This document shows, one piece after another, positions 9,249 to 18,180 of a stretch of DNA of 64,000 nucleotides. The DNA comes from Artemia franciscana (Eukaryota > Arthropoda > Branchiopoda > Anostraca > Artemiidae), in NCBI RefSeq assembly GCF_032884065.1, contig NC_088873.1, forward strand, positions 34,297,600 to 34,361,599, given 5' to 3'. Each line of letters opens with the position of its first letter. Position 1 is the stretch's first letter. Below the pieces are notes generated by a model. It ran no database searches. It worked only from the letters and a program-made list of their open reading frames with translations, and was not told where the DNA came from. The position numbers were made by a program, and so were the translations under genes.

Positions 9249-9464
9249 TTTGAAAATGGGATAAGGGATGCAATCGTAAAAGAAGTGTTGGAGGCTGTCT
9301 ACCTTGTCCCCGCAATTTAAGGGACAAGCCCGACGGGTACCACGGCTCTTGCAAACAACTCCCTCACCCGTCTTCTGCTTACTTTTCTCCTCCCACCCAA
9401 TTAATTGCCAATTGCCAATAAATATCGAAAAGTCTATAAATATCGGATAGCCTATAAACATCGG
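9249..9464. other. LINE 5' flank and small TATAAATATCGG repeat
   Basis: 9249-9400 is open in the ORF1 frame and reads CKSRGTRRACPLNCGDKVD, perhaps leader or upstream coding sequence. 9415-9462 holds three imperfect CCTATAAA-ATCGGA units that lead into Helitron copy B. Confidence 0.4.
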
Positions 9465-9477
9465 ACACAGGGGAATA

Positions 9478-9673
9478 TTCGATTAGCAATCACCATCAAC
9501 AAAGCTCAAGGGCAATCATTAGAGAAATGCGGTATAGATCTGAATTCGGATTGTTTTCCCATAGAGAATTATATGTTGCATGTTCAAGAGTCGGTAAGCC
9601 TGACAATCTATTTATATGCACAGACAATGTAACAGTGAAGAATGCTGTATATTCGCAAGTTTTACGTAGTTAA
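9478..9673 (+). pseudogene. Helitron helicase C-terminal tail (copy B)
   Basis: It encodes RLAITINKAQGQSLEKCGID, which corresponds to helicase motif VI. After a one-base shift near TTTCCCAT it continues as LYVACSRVG and ends at the TAA near 9671. It has no start codon or upstream helicase, so it is a relic inside a non-autonomous element. This copy has the longest undamaged motif VI of the tails in the window. Confidence 0.85.
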
Positions 9674-9815
9674 AAACATATATATGTATATATCTATCTA
9701 TATTCACAGGTGGTACACAGGGCACACAACTACAATGGCGCGTAACTAATATGGCGCGTAACTACTTACGCGCGCAGAGGGGGGCTGGGGGGCGAAGCGC
9801 CCCCACAAACTAGGA

Positions 9816-9845
9816 GTTGGTTCTGGCGCTTCACGCCACACCAAC
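9816..9845 (+). repeat. Helitron B 3' hairpin
   Basis: The arms are GTTGGTTCTGGCG and CGCCACACCAAC with loop CTTCA, two bases before ACTAG. Stem-loops just upstream of CTRR are the expected Helitron 3' terminal structure. Confidence 0.85.
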
Positions 9846-9895
9846 AACTAGTCTATATAAAGAAAAATAAGTTGTCTGTGTGTGTGTGTGTCGAG

Positions 9896-9926
9896 TGACG
9901 TCATGTTTGTGCGACGACTGACGTCA
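9896..9926 (+). promoter_or_regulatory. Paired TGACGTCA palindromes (CRE-like)
   Basis: Perfect TGACGTCA occurs at 9896-9903 and 9919-9926, 23 bp apart start to start. The same pair and spacing occur in copies D (22125 and 22148) and E (22916 and 22939). TGACGTCA is the consensus of CREB/ATF-type bZIP factors. A promoter or enhancer role is inference. Confidence 0.6.
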
Positions 9927-9944
9927 TGTTTGTCGACTGACAAA

Positions 9945-10370
9945 ATTACAGACCGGGACATCGGGACACAAATGACACCCGGGACAACGGGACATAGGGA
10001 ATATAAATGACGACCGGGACACTCAAAGAGAAAGCGACCGGGACACAAGGAATGTTCGATTAGCAATCACCATCAACAAAGCACCGGGACACAAATGACG
10101 ACCGGGACACAGGGAATATAAATGACGACCAGGACACTCAAAGAGAAATTACAGACCGGGACACCGGAACACAAATGACGACCGGGACAAAAATGACGAC
10201 CGGGACACCGGGACACAGGGAATATAAATGACGACCGCGACACTCAAATTGAAATTACAGACTGGGACACCGGGACACAAATGACGACCGGGGCACAGGG
10301 AAAAAACTACAACGGGGACGCTGGGGGGCAAAGGGGGATATATAAATGACAACGGGGACACAGGGAATGT
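9945..10370 (+). repeat. GACCGGGACA minisatellite of Helitron C
   Basis: It consists of tandem, partly higher-order units of GACCGGGACACCGGGACAC and AAATGACGACCGGGACAC, interspersed with AGGGAATATAAATGACGAC and CTCAAAGAGAAATTACAGAC. Confidence 0.9.
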
Positions 10371-10566
10371 TTGATTAGCAATCACCATCAACAAAGCTCA
10401 AGGGCAATCATTAGAATAATGAGGTATAGATCTGAATAAAGATTGTTTTTCCCATGGACAATTATATGTTGCATGTTCAGGAATCGGTAAACCTGATAAT
10501 CTATTTATATGCACAGGCAATGGGACAGCCAAGAATGTTGTATATTCGCAAGTTTTACGTAGTTAA
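10370..10566 (+). pseudogene. Helitron helicase C-terminal tail (copy C)
   Basis: From the GATTAGCAATCACCATCAAC start through TTTTCCCATGG, the frame beginning TTT-TCC-CAT encodes FSHGQLYVACSRIGKPDN-like sequence and ends YSQVLRS at TAA (10564-10566). This is the C-terminus of the Helitron helicase. Motif VI just before it is in another frame. The conspicuous ATG-initiated translation MDNYMLHVQESVNL in the neighbouring frame is a shadow of this tail. Confidence 0.85.
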
Positions 10567-10695
10567 GAATATGTATATATATATCTATCTATATTCACAG
10601 GTGGGACACAGGGACACAACTACAATGGCGCGTAACGACTTACGCGCGGGGGGGGGGGGCTTGGGGGGGGCACGAAGCGCCTCCGCCAACTAGGT

Positions 10696-10724
10696 GTTGG
10701 GGTGGCGTGAAGCGCCACCCAAAC
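10696..10724 (+). repeat. Helitron C 3' hairpin
   Basis: The arms are GTTGGGGTGGCG and CGCCACCCAAAC, followed by AGCTAG|T. A second, weaker G-rich inverted repeat precedes it. Confidence 0.88.
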
Positions 10725-10730
10725 AGCTAG

Positions 10731-11128
10731 TATTTAATAAAGTCATGACATTGTTAATATAACACCATGACATGAAGGTGATATGACGTCATTCCGTAAT
10801 GAACATACTTTATTGAATTTTCATTAAACTTTAACTAAGGTTTTTGAGCCAAAATAGCCGCCTCCCACTCAAAATAAAGCTTGAACTTTAATTCAAAAAA
10901 TCCATCAATATCACCACAAAAAAAAAAACAAAAAAAACACACAAGGGTTCAATGCGGAGTAGATGAGAAGACAGAAAAGAAAAAGTAGAACACACTCACA
11001 AAAAAACTATGCTACCAAGAATAGATTCAAATATTTTTACTAATAAATAGCAGGATGGAGGCTATTTGTTCTTTCAAGCCTAGAAAAACAGAGACTGAGA
11101 CGCTGCTCAGCCAAGGTTAGTGGCTCAG
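10731..11128. other. AT-rich sequence, nothing recognised
   Basis: It includes an A-rich tract at 10915-10945. No coding or repeat signal was found. Confidence 0.5.
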
Positions 11129-11660
11129 CTAACCAGTAGGTGACACTTGTCCTTTGTTTCTAGCCCATTTGGGTTTACAGAAGAGAAACTTCACGAAACC
11201 AAAATATAACGATATAATAGTCTTCTTTGCAGTAGCCGTAAACAAATTCCAAAGTTGAGTCAATGCGAGGACATGAGGCATCGCAAAAGCATTGTACATG
11301 CGGGCGAGACATGTTGTGGACACGGGCTATCCCCCATCGAGAGTCAGAGATACTTAATGCAAGCAGATAACTGAACTCTCCGATTTCCCAGCTATAGGCA
11401 TCCAACATCACCGACAAATTTGCTGGAAGCAAGGACCTCACTCTTTACGACATTAAAATTGAGACCAATTTCGGCATAGTCCCTAATTCTCAGAAAAATT
11501 CACAGAAAAATTCTCATCAACAGACTATACAGTTCTACTTAAATTTAGGATGTAGTCAACTTGATTGCGTCTGGAGGGTCCGAACCTTTAAAATAAAACT
11601 AATTCCAGTCTTTTTCTGGGATCCAACCACACTATAATTATACACTGGTGGTGAATTTAC
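11129..11660 (-). pseudogene. LINE RT C-terminal half, frameshifted
   Basis: Minus strand, from about 11660 downwards. GFRQGGVNSPPVYNY resembles the RT motif 4 GxRQGxxLSP. A frame near 11450-11330 reads VLASSKFVGDVG and SACIKYL, where the KYLG block is expected. 11323-11129 reads ARMYNAFAMPHVLALTQLW and KKTIISLYFGFVKFLF, a C-terminal LINE pattern. The pieces lie in three frames, and no catalytic YADD is readable where it should be. It is the downstream part of the LINE whose RT fingers are at 12470-11953. Confidence 0.65.
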
Positions 11661-11952
11661 ACCACCCTGGCGGAATCCCTTCCAAAGTCAGATTTTTGCT
11701 TTACACATCACGTAACCATGATGAGTAGGTATTTTCACGACAACAAATAATCTCACATGCGGATTTTTTATATCCACGCAACTGAACGATTGAGACTTCG
11801 CTGCTGAGCACTCTACAGCAAATGGGAATGCACACCAGAATTGGAAGCACGAGATATAATGCACGTGTTCCCGACTATAACCTTACTTAAATCCAAAATG
11901 GTTGTCCAGAGTTGAACAAGTCTTATTTACGTCCTTAATCACTAGTAACTCA
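11661..11952 (-). other. Degraded interior of LINE 2
   Basis: It lies between the RT fingers and RT C-terminal segments. No frame longer than about 30 residues shows RT motifs, so the catalytic palm is deleted or unreadable. Confidence 0.4.
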
Positions 11953-12470
11953 CTAACGACAGTAGTAACATAGAACAGAAGAAATTGTTATAGGCCTATT
12001 AGAACAAAATTGCCAGCTATCTTTATCTTTTTTAGAATAGGAGTCAATGCACCAATACAAAAAGAATCGGGGACAATACAAGAGTAAATAGTGATTTGGT
12101 AAAACAAATGTAAAATCACTTGCATGCAGTAAAGGAAAACCTAATAATTGATCAAAACCATGCAAGAACTTTTTTTGAAGTTGAATGATAGCACTATAAG
12201 TATCACTGGCTGTAGTAATGACACCAATATTGGATTCACTATCAACTAGACTATCCATTAAAAGTGATCGATACCGGGTTTCTAACACTGGATCAGGTGG
12301 AGAAAATTGGCGGGTGAAATAGTTTATCCAGTCACTCTTATTTGGAAGCTTTCTGATTGGCAAGACACTTAGCGAAGTGACGTTGATGTCATTAATGGCA
12401 CCAGATTTTGACCGGTCACAATCATTCCGTATTTGGTGTCAAACCTTTGAAGATTTGTAACTTTTCTGTG
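11953..12470 (-). pseudogene. LINE 2 RT fingers segment
   Basis: The minus-strand frame reads WRLMLDSINPASQKSYK before a TGA, then DWINYFTRQFSPPDP, the connector that precedes many LINE RT domains. It continues with AIIQLQKKFLHGFDQLLGF (equivalent to the LKxxKAxGxD block), LPNHYLLLY, and KKDKDSWQFCSNRPITISSV, which matches the K-x-(D/N)-x-x-NYRPI-S block of RT motif 1/2. The order and spacing fit an RT N-terminal region. The catalytic palm does not follow in frame. Clade is not resolved. Confidence 0.75.
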
Positions 12471-12521
12471 AAGCCGGATTTATCGAATCAAGCATCAGGC
12501 GCCACACTTTGCTAAGAGGCT

Positions 12522-13094
12522 CTATGTTACTGTATGAGTGCAGCAATCACCAGCAAGGCCCTCAAGATACTCCTTGTGACTGTTGGGCATTTTGATTCCT
12601 TTCAGAGGTTGTTTGAGAATCACAAAATAAGAAGGTTGTGCCATATCTGGGGGGTTTGTTGCATTTGTACCTGCAGTCACAATAGCCTTATTTTTCACTA
12701 ATCTGAAGAAGCTTAGGTTATCAATAACATCGTCAACGGTAGAAAGAAGCTCATTGATGTGACGAGTAAGTGTGGCTGTAACCTCCCCTGAGAGTACGCG
12801 TACCTCGTCAGACTCATAGATTTCAAACTTGGGAAGGACTACTTTATTCTCGTCACAAGTCCGGATGGCTCTTGTCAGATCAACAACCATGTCCTGGGGC
12901 TCAACACGATCTGTAGAACGAGTAGACACAGCGACTAACTGTAATAATTCATCCTTTGCCTTTGTCAGCATACCGGCTTTGAAATACTGTACTGTCTTCG
13001 CCACTATTTCATCATACTTGTTGACCGCTTTGATTTCTCGGAAGACGAAGCTCAAAACGGGGTTATAAACCGAGTCCGTCTTCACACAGCTCAT
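12522..13094 (-). CDS. Uncharacterised ORF, probable LINE ORF1
   Basis: This is a 190-residue open frame starting MSCVKTDSVYNPVLSFVFRE. It is rich in helices (YDEIVAKTVQYFKAG, KAKDELLQLV, LTRHINELLSTVDDVIDNL) and contains no catalytic motif, signal peptide or membrane segment. It lies directly upstream, on the same strand, of an RT fingers segment, which is the position of an ORF1 in a two-ORF LINE. No endonuclease is readable between them, so a deletion probably joins the two. The C-terminus (CCTHTVT) may be truncated by that deletion. Function is unknown; binding element RNA as a multimer would be usual for ORF1 proteins. Confidence 0.5.
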   Translation of the reverse strand: MSCVKTDSVYNPVLSFVFREIKAVNKYDEIVAKTVQYFKAGMLTKAKDELLQLVAVSTRSTDRVEPQDMVVDLTRAIRTCDENKVVLPKFEIYESDEVRVLSGEVTATLTRHINELLSTVDDVIDNLSFFRLVKNKAIVTAGTNATNPPDMAQPSYFVILKQPLKGIKMPNSHKEYLEGLAGDCCTHTVT

Positions 13095-14217
13095 TTCCCT
13101 TTTGGAATGAAATGGCCTCTGACACAGTAAGCAAAATCAGTGAGCGGTTTGATTCAGATTTAAAATCACAGAGCGATAGTCCAATCAAAATGGCCGGGGT
13201 TAGAGCATATAGTCGTCAGAGAATACGTATATCACCCATTAACAAGGGAAGTGTAAGGACCCCATCACCTATTCCCCGAAATTAGTGGGTAATTAAATAC
13301 CGGTGGGTACAATACAGCACTTCCGGGGGGTTCCTTTCTCTTTTCTACTTGTTCCCACTAAAAAATAAGCACTTTAATGACATGTCAACAAAGATGGTAC
13401 TATATGCAATTGGCAATATAGAATGCGTGCCAGTCTAAGAGAAAAAAGATAGCTTTGATGAAAATACCCAGAAAAAAAGACCTGTTCTAGGAATTGGAGA
13501 AGATCTCTCAAATACCATTTAACTATAAATTTATCTTTAGAGGGTAGACATCAATATAAAAATACCGTCAAATTAATGCAATAGATTTATCTAATTAACA
13601 GTAAAGAAGCAAAATCAATCACAATAACTCTGAAAATGATATATATATCTCATGTCTGACTAGGAATTGTGGAACAACATTTGACAAACTTGTGTGAAGA
13701 TTGAACGAAAAGTTTAGGACTATGTCTTCCCCTGATAAAAAACAAGATTTCCATGATTTCCTTCTGTTTTACTTATAATTTGCCCTTATTTGTAATATTA
13801 GTAAGTATACTTGTTATTATTTTTAGTAAATTTTAAAATCACCGCTCCAAAAAAAAAAGAAGAAAAAAAAATGTCCCGACGAGACTCATCATTCAAACAA
13901 GCTTGCTTGAGTGTTTTGGAGAATTAAAACTTGTGATAAAGTTCAATGATTTCATGGTCAATAAAAGACTATTCAGGGCTGCAGAAATTTGTCTTTTGTT
14001 TTCTGATTTCTAGTGGAGAGTGTTTCTGCTTCTAATAGTACTTTGTTGCTTTGATTCTGAGTTTTCAGTACAGAGCTAGTTTTTCTGAATTCAAACAACA
14101 TGGGAAAATATTGAGAGCTAGTTTATTTGAAACGGTTTCTAAAGAAAATGTTGTATAAACTGCAAAGCAGCAATCTTTGTTTGTTTCGAGTTTCAGCTTT
14201 GCTCTTTACCTTCATCA
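13095..14217. other. Unassigned; probable LINE 2 5' flank then AT-rich DNA
   Basis: 13095-13350 is relatively GC-balanced (TCCAATCAAAATGGCCGGGG, CCCCATCACCTATTCC) and may be the LINE 5' UTR. 13350-14217 is AT-rich, with A-tracts at 13848-13870, and shows no feature. Confidence 0.4.
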
Positions 14218-15738
14218 GAAAAAATTTCATTTTTTTAAGAATTCATTTAAAAAGCTTATTCCACATAACAAGTTTCTCAAAAAAAAGTAAACAGCTCCAT
14301 TAAGCCAAAACTGAGCAGACATAAAGTCAAATAATTTAAACCTGAAACTACCATAAATGACTATCAATAAATAAATGAAATTCGAAACGAACAGAAATTA
14401 GAATAAATTGCCGAAGCGAACTCAAAACGAGCAAAATTAACGCGAGTAGGGGTATTTATCCCATTACCCCAATGCCTTCTTAAGACCATAAAATAATTTG
14501 GAATAAACTGAAGCAAAAAAAATGACCGTGGATTATCATTTTAATATGAATATACTGATATTTATTCCTTAAAGTTTTAATAGTTTTATATTTATCAAAG
14601 TTAAAAAGCAAAAACAATTAAATCTATTTTTGTTCAAGTTAAGTACAAATTATGGTCTGGTCTTGAGAAAGCATGAGGGTTATCAGCCCTACTCAAGTTA
14701 AATTTTGCTAATTTTGAGTTTGACTCGGCTATTTATTGTAATTTCTGTTCGTTTTAAACTTTATTTATTTATTAATAGTGAATTGTGGTAGTTTTGCGCC
14801 TGGAAGATTATTGTGTTGCGAGAGCAACACTTTGGTTTTGTCCCGTTTTTTTTTTGTTTTTTTTTTTTCCTATGCCGCCGATCTCAGCTTATTCCTGGAA
14901 ACTGGTAAGGGTCTAACCTGTGCGGTTTTTACGGAAAATGTGGACCTCAGGCCGGATTGATGAATATGACATTACATTTTGGAAAGCTCCGTAGAACTCT
15001 TGCCTGGGGCCAAAAAGGATGGTTTTGGCTTGTCCGCGAGCCAGAGCCTATGGTGTGCGAAGTGAAGTGGAGTTATATAGCCTATGTCAGAGAGGAGTAT
15101 CTGAAGTTGTGCAGCCAAGCTTTCGTTTCATCAAACCATGTTTCTGCTTTCGAGTGGAAAGCTCCGTTCTAGCAGGCAAGCAGGCAGGCACCAGTTTCAG
15201 ATTGAAGATGGACTAAAATCTATAAGTGTTAAATATATGCGGTAGTTCCCCGGCCCCACAGCCAATATATCTTCTTTGAGTGATAAATAGAAAAATTTAC
15301 AGAAACAAAAAAGTGCGATTTTCCCACGGGTTCGAAAGTGCTGCCATCTATTGTTTCTAGCCATTTCAGCTGACTTTACCATTCTTTTTTTTCTATTTGG
15401 AATTGCAATAGAGAAATGGTATCAGATATACCTCTTAAACTTTAAAAGTTCTCTCATTGCTAAAGAAATTAGAGCTTATCCTTTGCTCCTTTCTAAGTGG
15501 TGGTGTTAGAAAGTTGGCCTCCGGCACAAAAGTCAACTTTTGAACTAAGACAGATAGAATTTTTTTTTCAATGACAATCGATAGACCTTGATGAGCTGAT
15601 CAAAGTATATGTCATCCATTTTTTGTTACAAAAATTCCTTCATGACATACACCAGTTTGAAAGTTTCAAGGGGTTGACAACTTCAGTGGTAAGGTACACA
15701 CTTGAACCAAAAATAGGCCGATACACATTGTGAGATAT

Positions 15739-16100
15739 GTAGGGGACTTCCAAGCAACAGCCGATTATTAGCTTATAATCATCTTTGGCAATGAGAGGTT
15801 TGCAACTTTTGCTGATTGGTGTACCTATTATCTGTTTCTGGTGTAATTGATGGTAAGAACAACTTGGTTCCCGATTGTAAGACATGTAGGGGAGTTGTAA
15901 GTAATAATCGGCTGTTAGGCTACAATGACTTCAACGACAAGGGGTTTGGAACTTTTGCTAGTTGGTGTACCCATTATTTGTTTCCGGTGAACTTGGATGT
16001 ATATCCCGGGAGAGGGACTTGTAAGTAAGAATCGGTTGCTAGAGGAGGCTCACGAGGGGCTACAAATTTGTGCAAATTGGTACACATCTATGGAATCAGG
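15739..16100 (+). repeat. Imperfect tandem repeat inside the TIR element
   Basis: GTAGGGGA-CTT/GTT recurs at 15739 and 15886, and a weaker match follows near 16010 (GAGGGACTTGTAAGTAAGAA). Shared blocks include AATCGGCTGTTAG, GGTTTG-AACTTTTGCT and TTGGTGTACCCATTAT. The period is about 147 bp, then about 122 bp. Confidence 0.7.
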
Positions 16101-16187
16101 GACCCATAAATTTCCTGTAATGACTCGCCATCCAATAATAAGCGATCCTGGATGGCGAGTCATTACAGGAAATTTATGGGTCCCTGA
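16096..16187. repeat. Perfect 39-bp inverted repeat, 14-nt loop
   Basis: 16096-16134 and 16149-16187 are exact reverse complements. The arm begins TCAGGGACCCATAAATTTCC and the loop is ATAATAAGCGATCC. This could extrude as a cruciform or form a long RNA hairpin. Confidence 0.95.
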
Positions 16188-16403
16188 TGGTATTTTGATC
16201 CTGATTGCGTTCTTCTTTGAACATACTGTTTTAAAAGCTTCGATAGGCTGACAACTTCAGCATTTAACCGATAGCGAAGAAACAAAACCAAAGTGTTGCT
16301 CTCGCAACACTTTGTTTGACTTTATTCACGTTTTTTTTTGGCTTAATGGAGTCCTTTACTTTTATTAAAGAACTTGTTTTGAAGAAAACATTTTTTTAAT
16401 AAT

Positions 16404-16667
16404 TTCTGTTCGTTTGTAATTGACATGGTCTTTTTCATGGAAAAAAAGTCTTTTGTGTCTTTTCCTTCTTTTTTTCTATAAGGATCCATAGTTTGGAGGG
16501 AATAAATACCAATTTCACATTTTTGATGGATTTTTAAAAGTTTATTTTGCACCCCCCCCCCCACCATGGAAAAATAACACACTCAAGAAATTCATGGTTA
16601 CGGCCCTGGGGATTTTACATCACTTTACCTCCATAACCCCTTCGTCTACCCCTTACTACCAATCCTG
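16404..16667. other. Low-complexity spacer with a C-run
   Basis: It includes a 13-C tract near 16550 and poly-T tracts. No gene was found. Confidence 0.5.
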
Positions 16668-18170
16668 TATCAAACAGCTCGTGCTGTCAGTGAGGAGCAG
16701 CTCAGCTCCAATAGTAACCAAAACTCTAAAAAATATAATTTTGATATTAATAGACACATCAAAAGAATTGTCCTATCATACTGATTCCAAATATGTAAAA
16801 TTTATCAAGAATTTATCATTGATTATAATTCATAACATTTATTTTTACTGTTATCCATCAAAAGTTGAGCCTTAGAACATTTGCATGATTTTTGAAAAAG
16901 AGGGTAAATATCTCCTAAAAATAAAGAATTTTAATGAAAATCTCACCATTAGATTTAGCGTACCAGAGAACCAGTTCCTAGTTTCGAGCTCCTATACAGC
17001 AAAATGCAGAAGTTCGCTTTTTTGGACTAAAGAAAGATAACGGATATGTGTTTATTTTTGATTTTTTTTTTTCTTTCATTGTTGATTGTATGGAAATAAT
17101 GGTCATAGAAGATCGGTAGAGAGTGAATTTTAACGAAAATTAAAAGTTTTAGCGCCCTTTTTAAGTGACCAGAAAGATTAGAGGGCAAATAAACCCCTCG
17201 GGGGGGGGGGGGGGTATTTGCTAGAAGAATGGCCATGTGAAAGGGCCTCTAGCTTACCCATTTTTTCCCAAAATCGTCCAATCAAAATTTTTAGATGTTT
17301 TTTTTTCAGCATAGTTGAAGTATGCCTTTAGGGTTAACATGGCTGCCCTCCTCCACAGGCAGTAGGGAGAGGCCTGTAAGTTATGAGATATGCCCATTGT
17401 TTACAAATAGTATTTGTTATAGGGAAGTATACAGACCTTTTTGAGAGGGATAATTTTGTGCTTGGGGTGGGTTTCCGCGGAGAGAGTTTCCGTCGGGAGG
17501 TAAATTACGGCTAGCTTTCAAGGGTAAATTTTACAGTTGAGAGATTTGACATAATTTCTATATTGTATGTAGATATTTTTTTAGGTGAAATGTTCGGGGG
17601 CTATTTCCGGCACATTTGGTTTCCTGGAAAAAAATTCCACGGAAGGGGAATTTCTGGAACGATTATAAATTAAAGTCTCTTTCAAATGAGTCTTTTACGC
17701 TAAATGGTCTGCAAGAAATTTTAAAAGGAGGAAGGGGGTTTATTTTACGTGGTATTAAATTTTCAAGGAGTTTCTGGTGAAGGGAGGGAATTTTTCATGG
17801 AGTGTGAGCCAAATTTACTGGCATTTTTGAGAAACGATCAGAAATTAAATTTAAAAACACGAGTTTTTCAACTGAAAGTAAAGAGCAACATTAAAACTCG
17901 AAACGAAGAGATATTATTCCGTATACGAAGGGGTTCCCACCCCTCAGCACCTTGCTCTTTAGCCTACAGTTTAACTGTATGTTCCAATTTCTCAAGAACA
18001 GATTCTGAAAACCAAGAACCTTCCCATTAGAGTAGAAAGATCTATTAAAAATGCTAAGGACTTTAGTATAAAGAGCAGAGTATTGATCAGAAAGGCAAAC
18101 CCAATAAAGGGAGTAATTTCTGCTCATTTTGAGTTTTAATATTGCTCCTTACTTTCAGTTCAAAAAAACT
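16668..18170 (+). mobile_element. P1 repeat, degenerate full-length copy
   Basis: It starts ATCAAACAGCTCGTGCTGTC (compare CAAACAGTTCGTGGTAACG in young copies), follows the P1 order (AATAGTAACCAAAACTCTAA, CATCAAAAGTTGAGCC, AGCGTACCAGAGAACC), and ends with a palindromic module (17870-18150) and GCTCCTTACTTTCAG. Many point differences mark it as an old copy. Confidence 0.7.
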
Positions 18171-18180
18171 TGTTTTTGAA

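Larger units (their letters stand above)
9465..9851 (+). mobile_element. Helitron copy B, 3' end only
   Basis: It starts inside a minisatellite remnant (CGGACACAGGGG), then carries the helicase tail (about 9478-9673, including VRLAITINKAQGQSLEKCGI), the GGCGCGTAAC block, a 3' hairpin at 9816-9845 and the terminal CTAG at 9848-9851. The next Helitron begins at the very next base (9852), giving a head-to-tail junction. Confidence 0.88.
9852..10730 (+). mobile_element. Helitron copy C, complete non-autonomous
   Basis: Both ends are visible: TCTATATAAAG at 9852 and AGCTAG ending at 10730, followed by T. Order: GTGTGT run, paired TGACGTCA, minisatellite (about 9945-10370), helicase tail (10370-10566), TATCTATCTATATTCACAGG, GGCGCGTAAC block, G-rich run, 3' hairpin and CTAG. 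At 879 bp it shows the full architecture of the family. It follows copy B with no intervening base. Confidence 0.92.
14813..16310. mobile_element. 1.5-kb TIR element with hairpin ends
   Basis: Positions 14813-14841 and 16282-16310 are perfect 29-bp inverted repeats. Each terminus is itself a hairpin: GTGTTGC-GAGA-GCAACAC, followed by TTTGGTTTTGT. Comparison with the P2 copy at 38 kb shows that the element interrupts P2 between GGAAGATTATT and TTTGTTTGAC. No clear target duplication is visible (at most TT). No transposase is encoded; short frames at 14957-15216 have no recognisable motif. It contains tandem units (15739-16100) and a 39-bp perfect inverted repeat (16096-16187). Superfamily is unknown. 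Confidence 0.8.
14218..16403. repeat. P2 palindromic repeat, split by an insertion
   Basis: The left arm (14218-14480; TAAACAGCTCCATTAAGCC, CAATAAATAAATGAAATTCG) is the reverse complement of the right arm (14650-14812 plus 16311-16403; GGCTTAATGGAGTCCTTTAC). An uninterrupted copy at 38025-38735 runs straight through the site where the 14813-16310 element is inserted here. Confidence 0.75.

Noticed and set aside
10454..10693. Conserved ORF starting MDNYMLHVQESVNL, also at 23962 and 56473
   Set aside because: It overlaps the helicase C-terminal tail in another frame; the tail frame has the family motif and the stop.
11175..11441. Independent 88-residue protein with CDASCPRIDS
   Set aside because: It lies over the RT C-terminal region of LINE 2; the neighbouring frames carry the RT-like blocks.
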